Positions 9,315 to 18,910 of a stretch of 64,000 nt of DNA are shown piece by piece. The DNA lies in NCBI GenBank assembly GCA_028282885.1, contig JANQGX010000020.1:62001-126000 (forward strand), written 5' to 3'. Within the stretch, counting starts at the first letter, position 1. Every line of letters starts with the position of its first letter. Both the position numbers and the translations under genes were made by a program. The notes under the pieces are model-generated. The model searched no databases. It saw only the letters and a list, made by a program, of their open reading frames with translations, and was not told where the DNA came from. Source of the DNA: SAR324 cluster bacterium. Its GTDB lineage: Bacteria > SAR324 > XYD2-FULL-50-16.

Positions 9315-10013
9315 TCAATCTGCCAATCTGTACAACCTTTCCGGTCTGCCCTTGGTGCTGTAATCGAGGTTGACTTCCAGAAAACCGATACCGGTCAAAT
9401 ATTCCAGGTATTTTCTTGCTGTTGTCCTGCTTACACCCACTTTCTGGCCAAGTTCTTCAGCCCCTAACAACATGGTTTTTTCATCTTTAAGCATCGCCGT
9501 AACAGTCTTCAAGGTTACAGGATCGATCCCTTTTGGTGTTTCTTCAGAACTCTCCGTCCCTGGCTTTTCTGATTTTTTAAAAAATCGGTTGGCATCTTCC
9601 TGAGACATCTCATCTAATTTATTGATCGCCAGAAAATGCTCTCGGTAGCTGGATAGCGATTCTTCAAAACGGTTAAAAAAAACAGGTTTTATCATGTAAT
9701 CAAAAGCCCCGCCATGCAATGCCTTGTGGAGCATTTCAACTTCTTTCGCAGCAGTAATCAGGATGACATCCACTGAAGTGCTAGTCGTTCGGATTTTTTT
9801 CAGGAAATCCATCCCATTGCCTTCGGAAAAGTAGATATCCAGCAGAATCAAATGGGGCTCCAAAGTAGAGACCAGCAGTAGCGCGTCTGCTATTGTGTTG
9901 GCGATTCCTGTTACCTTAAAACCATCTATTTTTTCAACAAAAGCCTTGTGTGTCTTAGATACTTTTAGGTTATCCTCAACAATTAAAACCTCGATAGTTT
10001 CCATGATCTTCAT
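9315..10013 (-). CDS. CitB/DcuR-family response regulator
   Basis: The 232-residue protein has an N-terminal receiver domain (about 7-125; VEDN acidic pair, phospho-acceptor Asp in ILLDIYF near residue 59, Lys in MIKPVFF near residue 110). A linker leads to a C-terminal winged helix-turn-helix (about 165-232; LGQKVGVSRTTARKYLEYL). This arrangement is typical of CitB/DpiA/DcuR regulators of di- and tricarboxylate genes. It overlaps the upstream kinase gene by four bases (ATGA) and so is cotranscribed with it. The neighbouring tctCBA operons on both sides are the obvious targets. Confidence 0.9.
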   Translation of the reverse strand: MKIMETIEVLIVEDNLKVSKTHKAFVEKIDGFKVTGIANTIADALLLVSTLEPHLILLDIYFSEGNGMDFLKKIRTTSTSVDVILITAAKEVEMLHKALHGGAFDYMIKPVFFNRFEESLSSYREHFLAINKLDEMSQEDANRFFKKSEKPGTESSEETPKGIDPVTLKTVTAMLKDEKTMLLGAEELGQKVGVSRTTARKYLEYLTGIGFLEVNLDYSTKGRPERLYRLAD

Positions 10014-11620
10014 CCTGATTTCGGAACTGAGAATTCAAAACGGGCACCTCCCAGGTCTGCCCTGTCAAAATAGATTTCACCGCCTAAATCCTTCACTGAT
10101 TTTTTAGCCAGATACAAACCATACCCTCTTTTACTGCCTGATTTCGTTGAAACGCCTTTTTCGAATATACGGGCTGCTATTTGCTCTCCGATTCCAGGTC
10201 CGGAATCTTCAATTTCAAAAATCAAGTCACTGCCAAAATCTGACATAGACAGCGCCACGACACGGGGCTTGGGGGTAAGTAAAACCGCATCAATGGCATT
10301 CTGTAAAAGATTACCCAATGCGGTAACCAGTTTGTGTCTATCCAGCGAGGCTGGAAGGTCGATCATTCGCGCTTCCGGGTCAATTCGGAATTCTACTTTT
10401 TGCTCGTGGGCATGCATAAACTTGCCGATAATGAGGGACGAGAGGTGACGATCCGGCAGGTATTCAGTAAGGAATTGTATCAATTCTCTATGGGCTTGGG
10501 TTTCTTCAGCGATGTAGTTTAGCACGTCTTCATAGGCTTCTATCTGAATCATGCCTACGATGGTATGCAGGCTGTTTGAGTATTCATGGGTTTGTGCCCT
10601 CAGCATTTCAGAATAAGTCTGCACCTGGGAGAGTTCCCGGGCAATCAGATCGATTTCCTGGCGCTCCCTGAAGCTGAAAACCAGACCGCCATGTTTATCA
10701 ACTGATTCCACATTAACAATCAACGTCACGCCGTTCACCACACATTCCCTGTCGTGAATACGCCTGCCGGATGCTTTAAATGGGAAGCTATCCAGAAAAG
10801 GGAAGAATTCAATTAGCGGCTTTCCACTAAGCTCTTCCTCTTTATCCACTTGCAGGACGCTCAAGGCTGCTTCATTGACGAGAGTTATTTTGCCTTCGGC
10901 ATTTGCAGCAATAACGCCTTCATGCATCGATTCAATCATGGCTGATCGTTCATTAAAGAGGTAAGCAATCTCTGAAGGTTCCAATCCAAAGATGGCCTTT
11001 TTCACCCCTTGCGCAATGAAAATTGCAGCGACAAGTCCAAGCGTCAGAAAAACGAATATAAAAAAAACAGCTTTTTCCAAGAATTCTTTGGTTACCTGTT
11101 GAAACTCTCTCACGGGAAAACCGACGGTCACCATCCCCACAATATCATAATTTTCACTGATGACGGGCGCGGTTCCCAGAATATAGCCTTCGGTGTTTTC
11201 TATGGAATGCCTGGAGTATGCTCTTCCATACCACAACGCCTTGATGGCATAAGCATCTTTGATGCTATTTCCCACTTCCATGGAGTCCGGATGGGCCAAG
11301 ATGATTCCCTTGGCATCGGTGATGATGACAAAGCTGGTTTCAGTTGCGTTGCGGATGAAGCTGGCAAGGGATGTCATCATATTTAACTGGGCGTCATTCT
11401 GAACAAACTTCTGTAATTCCGGCATGAGAGCGACATGTTTAGCTGCCTGAATGGCTCTTTTCTCCGATTGGCTTTCTACAATATCAAACATCATTCCGGA
11501 GAAAATACTGCCCATAGCGATAAGGAGGATGACAACCAGCAGCATCACGATTGCTGTTACAGAATCCAATAATCGCTTCGGTTTTACCCAGTTAAATAAG
11601 GACAGGGCCTGTTCTTTCAT
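10010..11620 (-). CDS. CitA/DcuS-family sensor histidine kinase
   Basis: The 536-residue membrane kinase has TM1 (about 20-45), a periplasmic sCache/PASp ligand domain (about 45-185) with FVIITDAKGIILAHPD, TM2 (about 187-210) and a cytoplasmic PAS domain (about 220-320). It then has the CitA-type phosphorylation box RAQTHEYSNSLHTI (His near 345) and a HATPase_c domain with NAIDAV, DSGPGIG and KRGYGLYLAKK. Such kinases sense citrate or C4-dicarboxylates directly. It is cotranscribed with the response regulator and divergent from the second tctC across a promoter region of about 140 bases. Confidence 0.92.
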   Translation of the reverse strand: MKEQALSLFNWVKPKRLLDSVTAIVMLLVVILLIAMGSIFSGMMFDIVESQSEKRAIQAAKHVALMPELQKFVQNDAQLNMMTSLASFIRNATETSFVIITDAKGIILAHPDSMEVGNSIKDAYAIKALWYGRAYSRHSIENTEGYILGTAPVISENYDIVGMVTVGFPVREFQQVTKEFLEKAVFFIFVFLTLGLVAAIFIAQGVKKAIFGLEPSEIAYLFNERSAMIESMHEGVIAANAEGKITLVNEAALSVLQVDKEEELSGKPLIEFFPFLDSFPFKASGRRIHDRECVVNGVTLIVNVESVDKHGGLVFSFRERQEIDLIARELSQVQTYSEMLRAQTHEYSNSLHTIVGMIQIEAYEDVLNYIAEETQAHRELIQFLTEYLPDRHLSSLIIGKFMHAHEQKVEFRIDPEARMIDLPASLDRHKLVTALGNLLQNAIDAVLLTPKPRVVALSMSDFGSDLIFEIEDSGPGIGEQIAARIFEKGVSTKSGSKRGYGLYLAKKSVKDLGGEIYFDRADLGGARFEFSVPKSG

Positions 11621-11642
11621 TTTTTATTTTCGGTGACAAAAG

Positions 11643-11670
11643 TTGCAAAAGCCTCATTAAGTGATAATAC
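11643..11670 (+). promoter_or_regulatory. Candidate sigma-70 promoter of the second tctCBA operon
   Basis: TTGCAA at 11643-11648 and TAATAC at 11665-11670 are separated by 16 bases. The -10 lies about 92 bases upstream of the tctC start at 11762, in the divergent region shared with the CitA-type kinase. This is a consensus match only. Confidence 0.35.
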
Positions 11671-11761
11671 GCTCAATACCCTCAAAAGATTTACATCAGA
11701 AAATGGAAACTGCATAGTATCAACTCATTCTTCTTATCTAACTTTTTCGGGAGAGATCATT

Positions 11762-12742
11762 ATGTTTCGTAAAACGTTTACACTACTTTCAGTTCTGGCT
11801 GTTGCTTCGTTTATGGCTTTTTCAGCTATCGCAGATACCTATCCCAATCGACCTGTCACCATGGTAGTAGGATTCGGTATTGGCGGCAGTGCGGATCGCA
11901 TGACCCGTTCCACAGTAACTTTTTTATCCGATGCACTGGGAGTGCCGATCAAGGTGATCAATAAAAAAGGTGCTGGAACCATGATTGCCAATAATTACCT
12001 CCTCAGACAACCGGCAGATGGTTACACCATTCTGGCTTCAACGTTCAATCCCTACATACCGGTAAATATTCTGATGGGCGGTGCGAAATACAGAGTTGAG
12101 GATTTTGCGTTTATCAACGCCCAGTGGTTTGATCGTGATGTAATTGTTGTGCATAAAGATTCTCCCCACAACTCTCTGCCTGAGCTGCTTAAAGCGATCA
12201 AAAAAAATCCCAAGACGATCAGTTGCTCAGTGCTGCAAGGGTCTAACGGTCACCTGATGGCTGTGTTGCTGTTGAAAGCTTACAACATTCCACAAGAAAG
12301 CTTGAACCTGGTGACATATCAGAGCGGTGGCAAAGCAAGGTCAGCCATTGCGGGTAACCAGGTTACTATGGCTATTGTTGGTGCCGAAGGAAGTGCCGGT
12401 ATCAAGGAATATTTAAAGCCATTAGCTTATGTAAGCGACAAGGACAACAAAGCATGGAAAGCTCCTGCGGTGAACAAAGCTTTACAGCCCCTCGGAATCG
12501 AAGTGCCTCTCTTAAGTGGTTCAGTTAGGGGATTCGCTGTATCAAGAGCATTCCGCGAGAAGCATCCGGAGCGTTTTGACAAGCTGGTACAGGCTTTCAA
12601 GACGACCGTGACCAATAAAGACGTTAAGAAATTCTTGAAGCGGGTTAACATCGGCCATGAGTGGACGGGTCCAGATGAGCTGGATCGCATCATGGCAGAA
12701 AACTACAACCGATATGTTGATTACAAAGATTTGTTGAAATAA
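11762..12742 (+). CDS. Tripartite tricarboxylate transporter substrate-binding protein (Bug/TctC family)
   Basis: The start is set at ATG 11762, not the upstream in-frame start at 11633. It follows a GGGAGAG ribosome site and opens a clean signal peptide (FRKTFTLLSVLAVASFMAF, cleavage near AIAD). The mature protein of about 300 residues begins YPNRPVTMVVGFGIGGSADRM, with KKGAGTMIANNYLL and later YQSGGKARSAI, all typical of Bug-type periplasmic receptors. It differs clearly from the TctC of the first operon, so a different carboxylate is likely. An unusually long gap of about 230 bases separates it from its tctB. Confidence 0.88.
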   Translation: MFRKTFTLLSVLAVASFMAFSAIADTYPNRPVTMVVGFGIGGSADRMTRSTVTFLSDALGVPIKVINKKGAGTMIANNYLLRQPADGYTILASTFNPYIPVNILMGGAKYRVEDFAFINAQWFDRDVIVVHKDSPHNSLPELLKAIKKNPKTISCSVLQGSNGHLMAVLLLKAYNIPQESLNLVTYQSGGKARSAIAGNQVTMAIVGAEGSAGIKEYLKPLAYVSDKDNKAWKAPAVNKALQPLGIEVPLLSGSVRGFAVSRAFREKHPERFDKLVQAFKTTVTNKDVKKFLKRVNIGHEWTGPDELDRIMAENYNRYVDYKDLLK

Positions 12743-12835
12743 AGAGGTTTTGCTAAAAGCGGTGGAGGTGCGATTCCATCAGCAACGGCAGGTGGGCGGT
12801 AGAAGCTGACTGTTTCGCTCTAGGCTAGCGGCGCC

Positions 12836-12952
12836 ATGTTGTCCCGGGCTCCGGGTTTAAATATGGAATCCACGCTGTTTTCTGCAGGGATCTTTGTATT
12901 AATTGGCGTGGACGAAACCCGCCTTATCATTTTGATCTCAATTGGCAAGTAA
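12836..12952 (+). CDS. Possible small ORF between tctC and tctB
   Basis: An ATG-started frame of 38 codons ending in TAA contains a hydrophobic central segment (STLFSAGIFVLIGVDETR). It lies in the unusually long tctC-tctB gap, upstream of the TTG start of tctB. There is no clear Shine-Dalgarno sequence and no family I recognise. It may be a tiny membrane peptide or chance; confidence is low. Confidence 0.2.
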   Translation: MLSRAPGLNMESTLFSAGIFVLIGVDETRLIILISIGK

Positions 12953-12970
12953 CATTGAAATAGGGAAACA

Positions 12971-13480
12971 TTGAAAACGTTAAAACAAAATGCTGCGGAT
13001 CTGACATTGGCTCTTGTCATCGCAGCCGTTGTGGTCTGGTATATGATAGATGCTTATAACGCATCGACTAAAGTTGCCAATTTATTGCTGATCGTCCCAA
13101 TCGGTTTGATTTCGTTAGCGTTCCTGGCTGGAATCCTGATACAGATTATACCCAGGTTTTTTGCCCCGACGGCAGATAAAAGCTCGGCAGGTTCATCTCA
13201 AACTGATGCGGATGACAACAATGAAGAGGGTACTGAAAAAATATTTCCGGCCATGGGGTTACTAGCCTTGTATGTCTTGGCGCTTTCGTTTATTGGCTTC
13301 GATATTGCCACCTGTTTATTTGTTGGCGCAATGCTGTTTGTTCAAGGTGAAAGAAGACCATTTTGGCTGATTGGTTTTCCCATCATTTTTTCATTTTTAG
13401 TTTCGCTTTTTTTTGTTGCCATGATTCCCTATCCAATGCCCATGGCGATTCAACTGGACTGGTTTTCAGGGATGAATTAA
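12971..13480 (+). CDS. Tripartite tricarboxylate transporter TctB-family subunit
   Basis: The 169-residue membrane protein has four hydrophobic segments (about 10-28, 36-58, 85-105 and 128-150). The loop between helices 2 and 3 is acidic (DADDNNEEG) and probably cytoplasmic. This is the usual TctB topology. The best start is TTG at 12971, because no ATG gives helix 1; the ribosome site is weak (AGGGAAA). It is followed 12 bases later by tctA behind a strong GGAGG, so its expression may be limiting relative to the permease. Confidence 0.8.
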   Translation: MKTLKQNAADLTLALVIAAVVVWYMIDAYNASTKVANLLLIVPIGLISLAFLAGILIQIIPRFFAPTADKSSAGSSQTDADDNNEEGTEKIFPAMGLLALYVLALSFIGFDIATCLFVGAMLFVQGERRPFWLIGFPIIFSFLVSLFFVAMIPYPMPMAIQLDWFSGMN

Positions 13481-13492
13481 GGAGGACCTGAT

Positions 13493-15025
13493 ATGTTAGA
13501 AATTCCATCCATTCTATCCGCCTTGAATCTCCTGTTTGGATCAGTGGACCCCTGGTTGGTAGTTATCCCCGGTATTATTATCGGTTTGTTTTTTGGTGCA
13601 ACGCCTGGCCTGCAGATTTCCATGGCAATGGCGATCTTTTTGCCAATCACCCTGTATATGGATTTTGTAAAGGCCATGCTGTTTCTGACCGGTATTTTCA
13701 CGGGTGGATCCTTTGGAGGTGGTGTCACGGCCATTTTGATGAATATTCCAGGGACATCTTCCTGTATTGCCACTACCTTTGATGGCTACCCCATGTCTTG
13801 CAATGGGAAACATAACGAGGCGTTAGGATATGCCCTGGGAGGATCTACCATCGGTTGCGCCATAGGTTATATTATTCTGTTTTTTTTGATTCAGCCTATT
13901 TCCATCATGGTACTGAAACTGGGACCTACGGAGATGTTTACCATTGCCCTTTGGGGGATCACCCTGATTGCCGGTTTAAGGGGAAGCCAAATATTAAAGG
14001 GTGTTGTCAGTGGATTGATCGGTTTGATGCTGGGAACGATCGGTTTTTCTGAATTGGGAATAGCCCGCGGTACCCTGGGAATTGACATCTTATTGGACGG
14101 AATCCCAGTCGTACCCGCGATGATGGGGATGTTTGCCGCCTCTGAACTGTTTAATCTGATGAATAAAAAGTTTCTGGTGGACAGTACTGAGCATCGCAGG
14201 GTGAGTATTAAAAAAATCGCATCGGGAATGAGAAACGTGTTTCGCTATCCGATGATCATTTTCAGGGGATCGCTGATCGGTTTGTTTATTGGTGCTGTTC
14301 CGGGTGTAGGTTCCTCCGTCTCCAACCTTGTTTCCTACATGGAAACCAAGCGGCGAGCAGAAGATGCTGATACTTTTGGAAAAGGAAATCCCAAAGGGGT
14401 AATCGCCGCAGAATCCGCCAACAGCTCCTCCGAAGCCGGCTCCATGGCTACCCTCCTTGCCTTGGGAATTCCCGGTGGTGGTGCAACTGCAGTAATGCTC
14501 GCCGTTTTCATGATGCACAATATTACGGGTGGTCCCACCTTTATCAGGGATCAAACTGATATTGTTTATGCCATTATCTTTGCCAATTTCGGCCAAGTCC
14601 TACTATTGCTTTTGTTGGGAATTCTTCTGCTTCCTATTCTGGCATCTGTGGTAAAAGTTCCCATTAAAATCCTGGTACCATCAGTTATGTCATTGGCAGT
14701 ATTCGGTGCTTATGGATTAACCGGTAATATGTCCGGTCCGGTAACTGTTGTTGTTTCGGCAGTTGTTGGCTGGCTCCTTAAAAAATATAACTACTCCGTT
14801 CCTGGGATGGTGATTGGACTTTTATTGGGCAGGATGGCGGAAAGTGAGTTGCTGCACAGCTACCAGATCAGCGGTGGTCGCATCGGCTATCTGCTGGAAA
14901 GGCCCATAACCGTTTTCATAGCAACACTCCTTGTCCTGTCTCTGGCATACACTCCAGTCAAAGAATATCTTCAAAGGAAGAGAGGTCAAAAAAAGCAAGT
15001 TATCACAAAGGGTTACGGGAACTGA
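13493..15025 (+). CDS. Tripartite tricarboxylate transporter large permease (TctA family)
   Basis: The 510-residue polytopic permease carries both TctA signatures: GATPGLQISMAMAIFLPITL near residue 36 and IGAVPGVGSSVSNLVSY near residue 270. It also has the family segment ALGIPGGGATAVML near residue 325. About 11-12 membrane helices are visible. A perfect GGAGG lies seven bases before the ATG at 13493. It completes the second tctCBA operon and pairs with the Bug-type receptor upstream. The C-terminal tail is basic (QRKRGQKKQ) and cytoplasmic. Confidence 0.92.
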   Translation: MLEIPSILSALNLLFGSVDPWLVVIPGIIIGLFFGATPGLQISMAMAIFLPITLYMDFVKAMLFLTGIFTGGSFGGGVTAILMNIPGTSSCIATTFDGYPMSCNGKHNEALGYALGGSTIGCAIGYIILFFLIQPISIMVLKLGPTEMFTIALWGITLIAGLRGSQILKGVVSGLIGLMLGTIGFSELGIARGTLGIDILLDGIPVVPAMMGMFAASELFNLMNKKFLVDSTEHRRVSIKKIASGMRNVFRYPMIIFRGSLIGLFIGAVPGVGSSVSNLVSYMETKRRAEDADTFGKGNPKGVIAAESANSSSEAGSMATLLALGIPGGGATAVMLAVFMMHNITGGPTFIRDQTDIVYAIIFANFGQVLLLLLLGILLLPILASVVKVPIKILVPSVMSLAVFGAYGLTGNMSGPVTVVVSAVVGWLLKKYNYSVPGMVIGLLLGRMAESELLHSYQISGGRIGYLLERPITVFIATLLVLSLAYTPVKEYLQRKRGQKKQVITKGYGN

Positions 15026-15316
15026 CATTCATTTATCCGTTTTCTGTTTATGGGTCCTCTCGATGAGATCATTAAACACACAGACCGCAGGATGGACCAC
15101 AGTGTTGCCCCTCATTTTAATAGAAAACCGTTAGCACAACCACTATCACAACTTAAGCTGGTAAGCATTTTGGGGCATTGGGCGGACATAACGATTATTT
15201 CAAATGCATCAATGAAATCTGACTTTTTGTTGAGTTCTCTTCTCGGTATTGTTGGCTTTTGAAAATCCAAAATCTTATCATCTAATCAACTTACGAAACA
15301 CTTACGAGGAGAAACA

Positions 15317-16177
15317 ATGACAATTCGACTATCAGTTTTATGCGAAAACAACGCCGGGACGAACGGTGTTTTAGGGGAATGGGGCTGGAGCGTTTTGCTT
15401 GAGTACGACAAAAAAACCATCTTGCTGGACACGGGAGCGGGCGAATCAGTTATTCGAAATGCACGCCGTATGGGAATCGATCTCAGTAAAGTAGACACAA
15501 TCGTATTAAGCCACAGTCATTACGACCATACCGGTGGGCTTCGAGAAACGTTGCGTGCCATTGGTAAAGAAGATGTGGAGGTGATCGCACATCCTGATAT
15601 CTGGGCTAAAAAATACAATACGGTCAAAAATCGAAATAAATTCGTGGGAGTACCATATCAGAGAGAAGAGCTTGAGTCGTTAGGGGCTAGATTCACTTTG
15701 GTCACGGATCCTTATCCGATAACAGATTCAATTCTCACCAGTGGAGAGATTCCCATGACTACCTCTTTTGAAAATGAGTCTAAACCGGCTTTTAGCGAGG
15801 GAAAATCCAGTCGATATATCATAGATGAAACAGGCCGTCGAAAAGATCTAATGAAAGACGATCTGGCTGTAATGATTAAAGGAACCCAGGGACTTGTTGT
15901 AGTACTTGGATGCGCCCATCGAGGTGTCATCAATACACTTTACCACGCCAGATCAATTACAGGAGTGGATAAAATCCACGCAGTATTTGGAGGAGCTCAT
16001 CTGGTTGCAGAATCAGATGAGCGGATAGAAAAAACCATCCAAGTTTTTAAACAACTGGACGTCCAAGTCCTTGGACTTTGCCATTGCACCGGATTGAAAG
16101 CCGTTTCCCGCGCAATTAACACCTTTGGAGATAAGTTTGTCGCAATGAATGCTGGCAAGATATATGAGCAAGGTTAA
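15317..16177 (+). CDS. Metallo-beta-lactamase-fold hydrolase
   Basis: The 286-residue cytoplasmic protein has the binuclear metal motif SHSHYDHTGG (about 72-81). Further metal-ligand histidines lie in LGCAHRGVINT (about 200) and GLCHCTGLKA (about 256). The family includes proteins named MptE-like or 7,8-dihydropterin-6-yl-methyl-4-(beta-D-ribofuranosyl)aminobenzene 5'-phosphate synthase-like, whose real substrates are mostly unknown. The N-terminal LCENNAGTNGVLGEWGWSVL segment is typical of that subgroup. It lies downstream of the tctCBA operon with about 290 bases between and its own GAGGAG ribosome site, so it may be independently expressed. Confidence 0.8.
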   Translation: MTIRLSVLCENNAGTNGVLGEWGWSVLLEYDKKTILLDTGAGESVIRNARRMGIDLSKVDTIVLSHSHYDHTGGLRETLRAIGKEDVEVIAHPDIWAKKYNTVKNRNKFVGVPYQREELESLGARFTLVTDPYPITDSILTSGEIPMTTSFENESKPAFSEGKSSRYIIDETGRRKDLMKDDLAVMIKGTQGLVVVLGCAHRGVINTLYHARSITGVDKIHAVFGGAHLVAESDERIEKTIQVFKQLDVQVLGLCHCTGLKAVSRAINTFGDKFVAMNAGKIYEQG

Positions 16178-16267
16178 TTAATTCAAACAGTTTCATTTAA
16201 AACTCGTCTCACTCGGGGTGTCCGTCTTCGGTGGCAGATCCGTTATAGGCTCGTCGCAATGCCGGAT

Positions 16268-17104
16268 TTAAGCTTCGGTCAGTAATCCGCCACCTATGTT
16301 AAGGGCCTGACCGGTCATATAAGATGATCTTTCGGATACCAGGTAGGCGCAGAGGTCAGCCACTTCCTGAATGCTTCCCATCCGCTTCAGAGGAACCATA
16401 TCCGACATACGCTTCTCGGCCTCCGGAACTTCGATTTCCCAGAGCATGGCTTTTAGAGCGATATTGCCTTCCTGCAAATCGGTTTTGATAAATCCGGGGC
16501 AGATAGCGTTGACACGAATATTCTCAGGTCCCAGTTCAAGAGCCATTACCTTGGTCAGCATGATTACTGCGGCCTTTGAAGCAGAATAGGCACCATTTAA
16601 AGCAGCAGGCGATTTGCCGGCCTTTGAAGCGACATTGACAATGGCGCCCGGTCCTCCTTCCATTAGTTTTACAGCCGCCTTGGAAACCCGGAACACACCG
16701 TGGAAATTAACATCAACGGTTTTGATCCAGGACGCTTCATCATAGTCCCGGACCATGTTACCTGCCCCGAATGCCGTTCCGGCATTGTTGAACAAATAAT
16801 CTAATCGCCCGTATTTCTCCTTTACGGCATCCATAGCAGCATCGACCGATTCGGTATCGGACACATCCATCTCCACAGCCAGGCCCCGAATAGAATGCTT
16901 CTCTTCGAGTTCGGTCACCAGTTCCTGCATTCCCTCCATTGTGCCGTGGGTTACGAATGCACCGCTCTCTTGGTGCAAAACGATGTCAGAGATCACAACA
17001 TTGACTCCCAGGGAGGCCAAACGTTCGGCTATACCGAAACCAATCCCGTTTCGTTTACCGGAACCCGTAATCAGGGCTGTTTTTCCTTTCATTTCGTTGT
17101 ACAT
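16268..17104 (-). CDS. Short-chain dehydrogenase/reductase (SDR)
   Basis: The 278-residue classical SDR has the cofactor motif TGSGKRNGIGFGIA (about 14-27), NNAG (about 108-111), the catalytic Tyr-x3-Lys in YSASKAAVIM, and a C-terminal PLKRMGSIQEVADLCAYL segment. The second methionine (residue 5) is an alternative start. It oxidises or reduces a hydroxyl/keto substrate with NAD(P)H. It is the last gene of a same-strand group with a GltS-type symporter, a zinc alcohol dehydrogenase and a ThDP-dependent enzyme, suggesting a shared catabolic route. Confidence 0.88.
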   Translation of the reverse strand: MYNEMKGKTALITGSGKRNGIGFGIAERLASLGVNVVISDIVLHQESGAFVTHGTMEGMQELVTELEEKHSIRGLAVEMDVSDTESVDAAMDAVKEKYGRLDYLFNNAGTAFGAGNMVRDYDEASWIKTVDVNFHGVFRVSKAAVKLMEGGPGAIVNVASKAGKSPAALNGAYSASKAAVIMLTKVMALELGPENIRVNAICPGFIKTDLQEGNIALKAMLWEIEVPEAEKRMSDMVPLKRMGSIQEVADLCAYLVSERSSYMTGQALNIGGGLLTEA

Positions 17105-17296
17105 TTTTATTTCAGTTTAATGGGGCTGATTCGTCGTTTTTTTACTTTCCCGCCAACAACAGCTCTTCGGGTTGCGCCAAAGTGTTTTGGTGTGCCCTTA
17201 CTCCCTTTGGGTATCTCCCCAAGCCGATATCCGGATGTTGGGGAGTCTGCGGTTTACACTTTTTTTGTTTTCAAATCTTCGGGTGCAGGAAAAGGA

Positions 17297-18658
17297 TTAC
17301 CAGACTCGTTTTTTCCAGAAACCTAGCAGTTTCAACAAGGCCAGGATCAATGCCAGCAAACCCAGGTAAATTCCAATCTGATGATAGACATTCAGCCCCC
17401 ATTTCGGACCAAAAGCGATGACGACCATCACACCGGTTATGAACGGTGTAGCCGCCAATGAATAGAGTCCTGTTTCCAGGGCAGCAGTCGTTTTAAACTC
17501 AGGATCAACAACTCTCAACAATAATAATCCGGTAGAAACGGTTCCCGTGTTAACCCCGTACTGGACAATCATTCTTTCAAAACTCATCTCACCGGACCGT
17601 CGACCAAAGTACAATACATAGAATGTGGTCCAGATCCCACCCAGCAGGCAGAGAATGAGCAAGGGGATGATGTATTCCCATACCACTCCGGCTTTAACGG
17701 ATATAAGGGTGGCAGTTAAGAGAAGGTCCACACTGAGACCGGTAAGTCGGATTTGGGATCCCCTGTCCAGCAGGTGTCCGTTACCTGTTTTACCCATCAC
17801 AGCCTTAACCAGGATTCCGACCAGGAGAGCCCAGAAAAAGAAAAATCCCCACATTGCGGGATCAAGCTTCCCGAAGAGTTTGGTTAATAGCGCGTAGAGT
17901 CCGTACGTCAGCATATAGACGATTCCGATGGCACAGACCTGAAAGGCCAGGGAATCGACATTTCCGGAATGGGTAGTCTGGATGCCCAAGGGCTCACCCT
18001 GCTCTTTTTCCAGGAAGGTGCCGCGTTTGAAATAGTCTGGTAACTCAACTTTACCCATGGCAGTAAACCCACGTCGAATCCCCCAGTTGATTAAGGGAAT
18101 GCCCACAAAAAAGGCAAAAAGGAATCCGACGGCCGCCACTGCCAATCCCATGGTAATAGCATTGGTCAGGCCCGCGGCCTCCCAAGCCTTGCCGATGGCC
18201 AGGGCCTGTCCGGGCCCCTGGGTGTATCCCAAAGGCAGGAAAAGACCAAATTGGAGGGGGAAATCAAATCCCACCAATCCAAAACAGAGAAAGAGCAGGC
18301 AGCCGATCAATGCCTGGGAAGTCATTGATCCCCCATTGATTAAACCCATCCAGATCGCTCCTCGCGCAACCTGCTTGCCTCGACCCTTCTGGCCGGGAAC
18401 TTTCAATTGAGGGGTTAAACCGATACCGATGAATGAGATGATAAAGAAGTGATAGGCGATTGACTGGAACAGCTCCACTTCCAGAGGTATCAATTTCAGA
18501 TTCATCAGGATCATTCCTCCGATTCCGCCGATCATGCAGGACGGAACGAGGAACTTCTGTAAAAACCTGATTCTGGCTCGCAGAAATACACCGAAATATA
18601 TGCAGACGCCGATAAAGCCCAGCGCCAGAAAATAATTCATGTCAAAAGGTGTAGACAT
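17297..18658 (-). CDS. GltS-type sodium/glutamate symporter family protein
   Basis: The 453-residue polytopic membrane protein has about 10-12 hydrophobic segments. The N-terminal half contains FLVPSCMIGGIGGMILMNL and later FIGIGLTPQLKVP and LPLGYTQGPGQALAIG. These match the sodium:glutamate symporter (GltS/ESS) family, including the G-P-G-Q-A-x-A-x-G motif. The C-terminal half has GVNTGTVSTGLLLLRVVDPE, the family's second repeat motif. It probably imports an organic acid or amino acid in a Na+-dependent way. The position inside an operon-like group of dehydrogenases suggests it supplies their substrate, not necessarily glutamate. Confidence 0.82.
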   Translation of the reverse strand: MSTPFDMNYFLALGFIGVCIYFGVFLRARIRFLQKFLVPSCMIGGIGGMILMNLKLIPLEVELFQSIAYHFFIISFIGIGLTPQLKVPGQKGRGKQVARGAIWMGLINGGSMTSQALIGCLLFLCFGLVGFDFPLQFGLFLPLGYTQGPGQALAIGKAWEAAGLTNAITMGLAVAAVGFLFAFFVGIPLINWGIRRGFTAMGKVELPDYFKRGTFLEKEQGEPLGIQTTHSGNVDSLAFQVCAIGIVYMLTYGLYALLTKLFGKLDPAMWGFFFFWALLVGILVKAVMGKTGNGHLLDRGSQIRLTGLSVDLLLTATLISVKAGVVWEYIIPLLILCLLGGIWTTFYVLYFGRRSGEMSFERMIVQYGVNTGTVSTGLLLLRVVDPEFKTTAALETGLYSLAATPFITGVMVVIAFGPKWGLNVYHQIGIYLGLLALILALLKLLGFWKKRVW

Positions 18659-18910
18659 CAGCCCCCCTGTTGTTTTGTCGGTTTAAGTAAATCGAAGAGT
18701 TGGGAAAAATAAAACACCAGTACAGTGTTTTAGAAAAATGGTCCATTATAGAATTACATAAATTTAAAAGGTTAGACGTCACTCCATTTGAATCAGACCA
18801 TCAGGCATAATCAGGTTTTCTGTTTGCTATTCCACGGCGTTTTCCGGACGGATAAGGATCATGTTTGCACAAACCACAGTCCCGGTTCTCATCAAGAGTT
18901 CATACTTGTC

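Noticed and set aside
11633..11761. Upstream start for the second tctC
   Set aside because: The extension has no signal-peptide character and crosses the promoter-like site; ATG 11762 has the ribosome site and the signal peptide.
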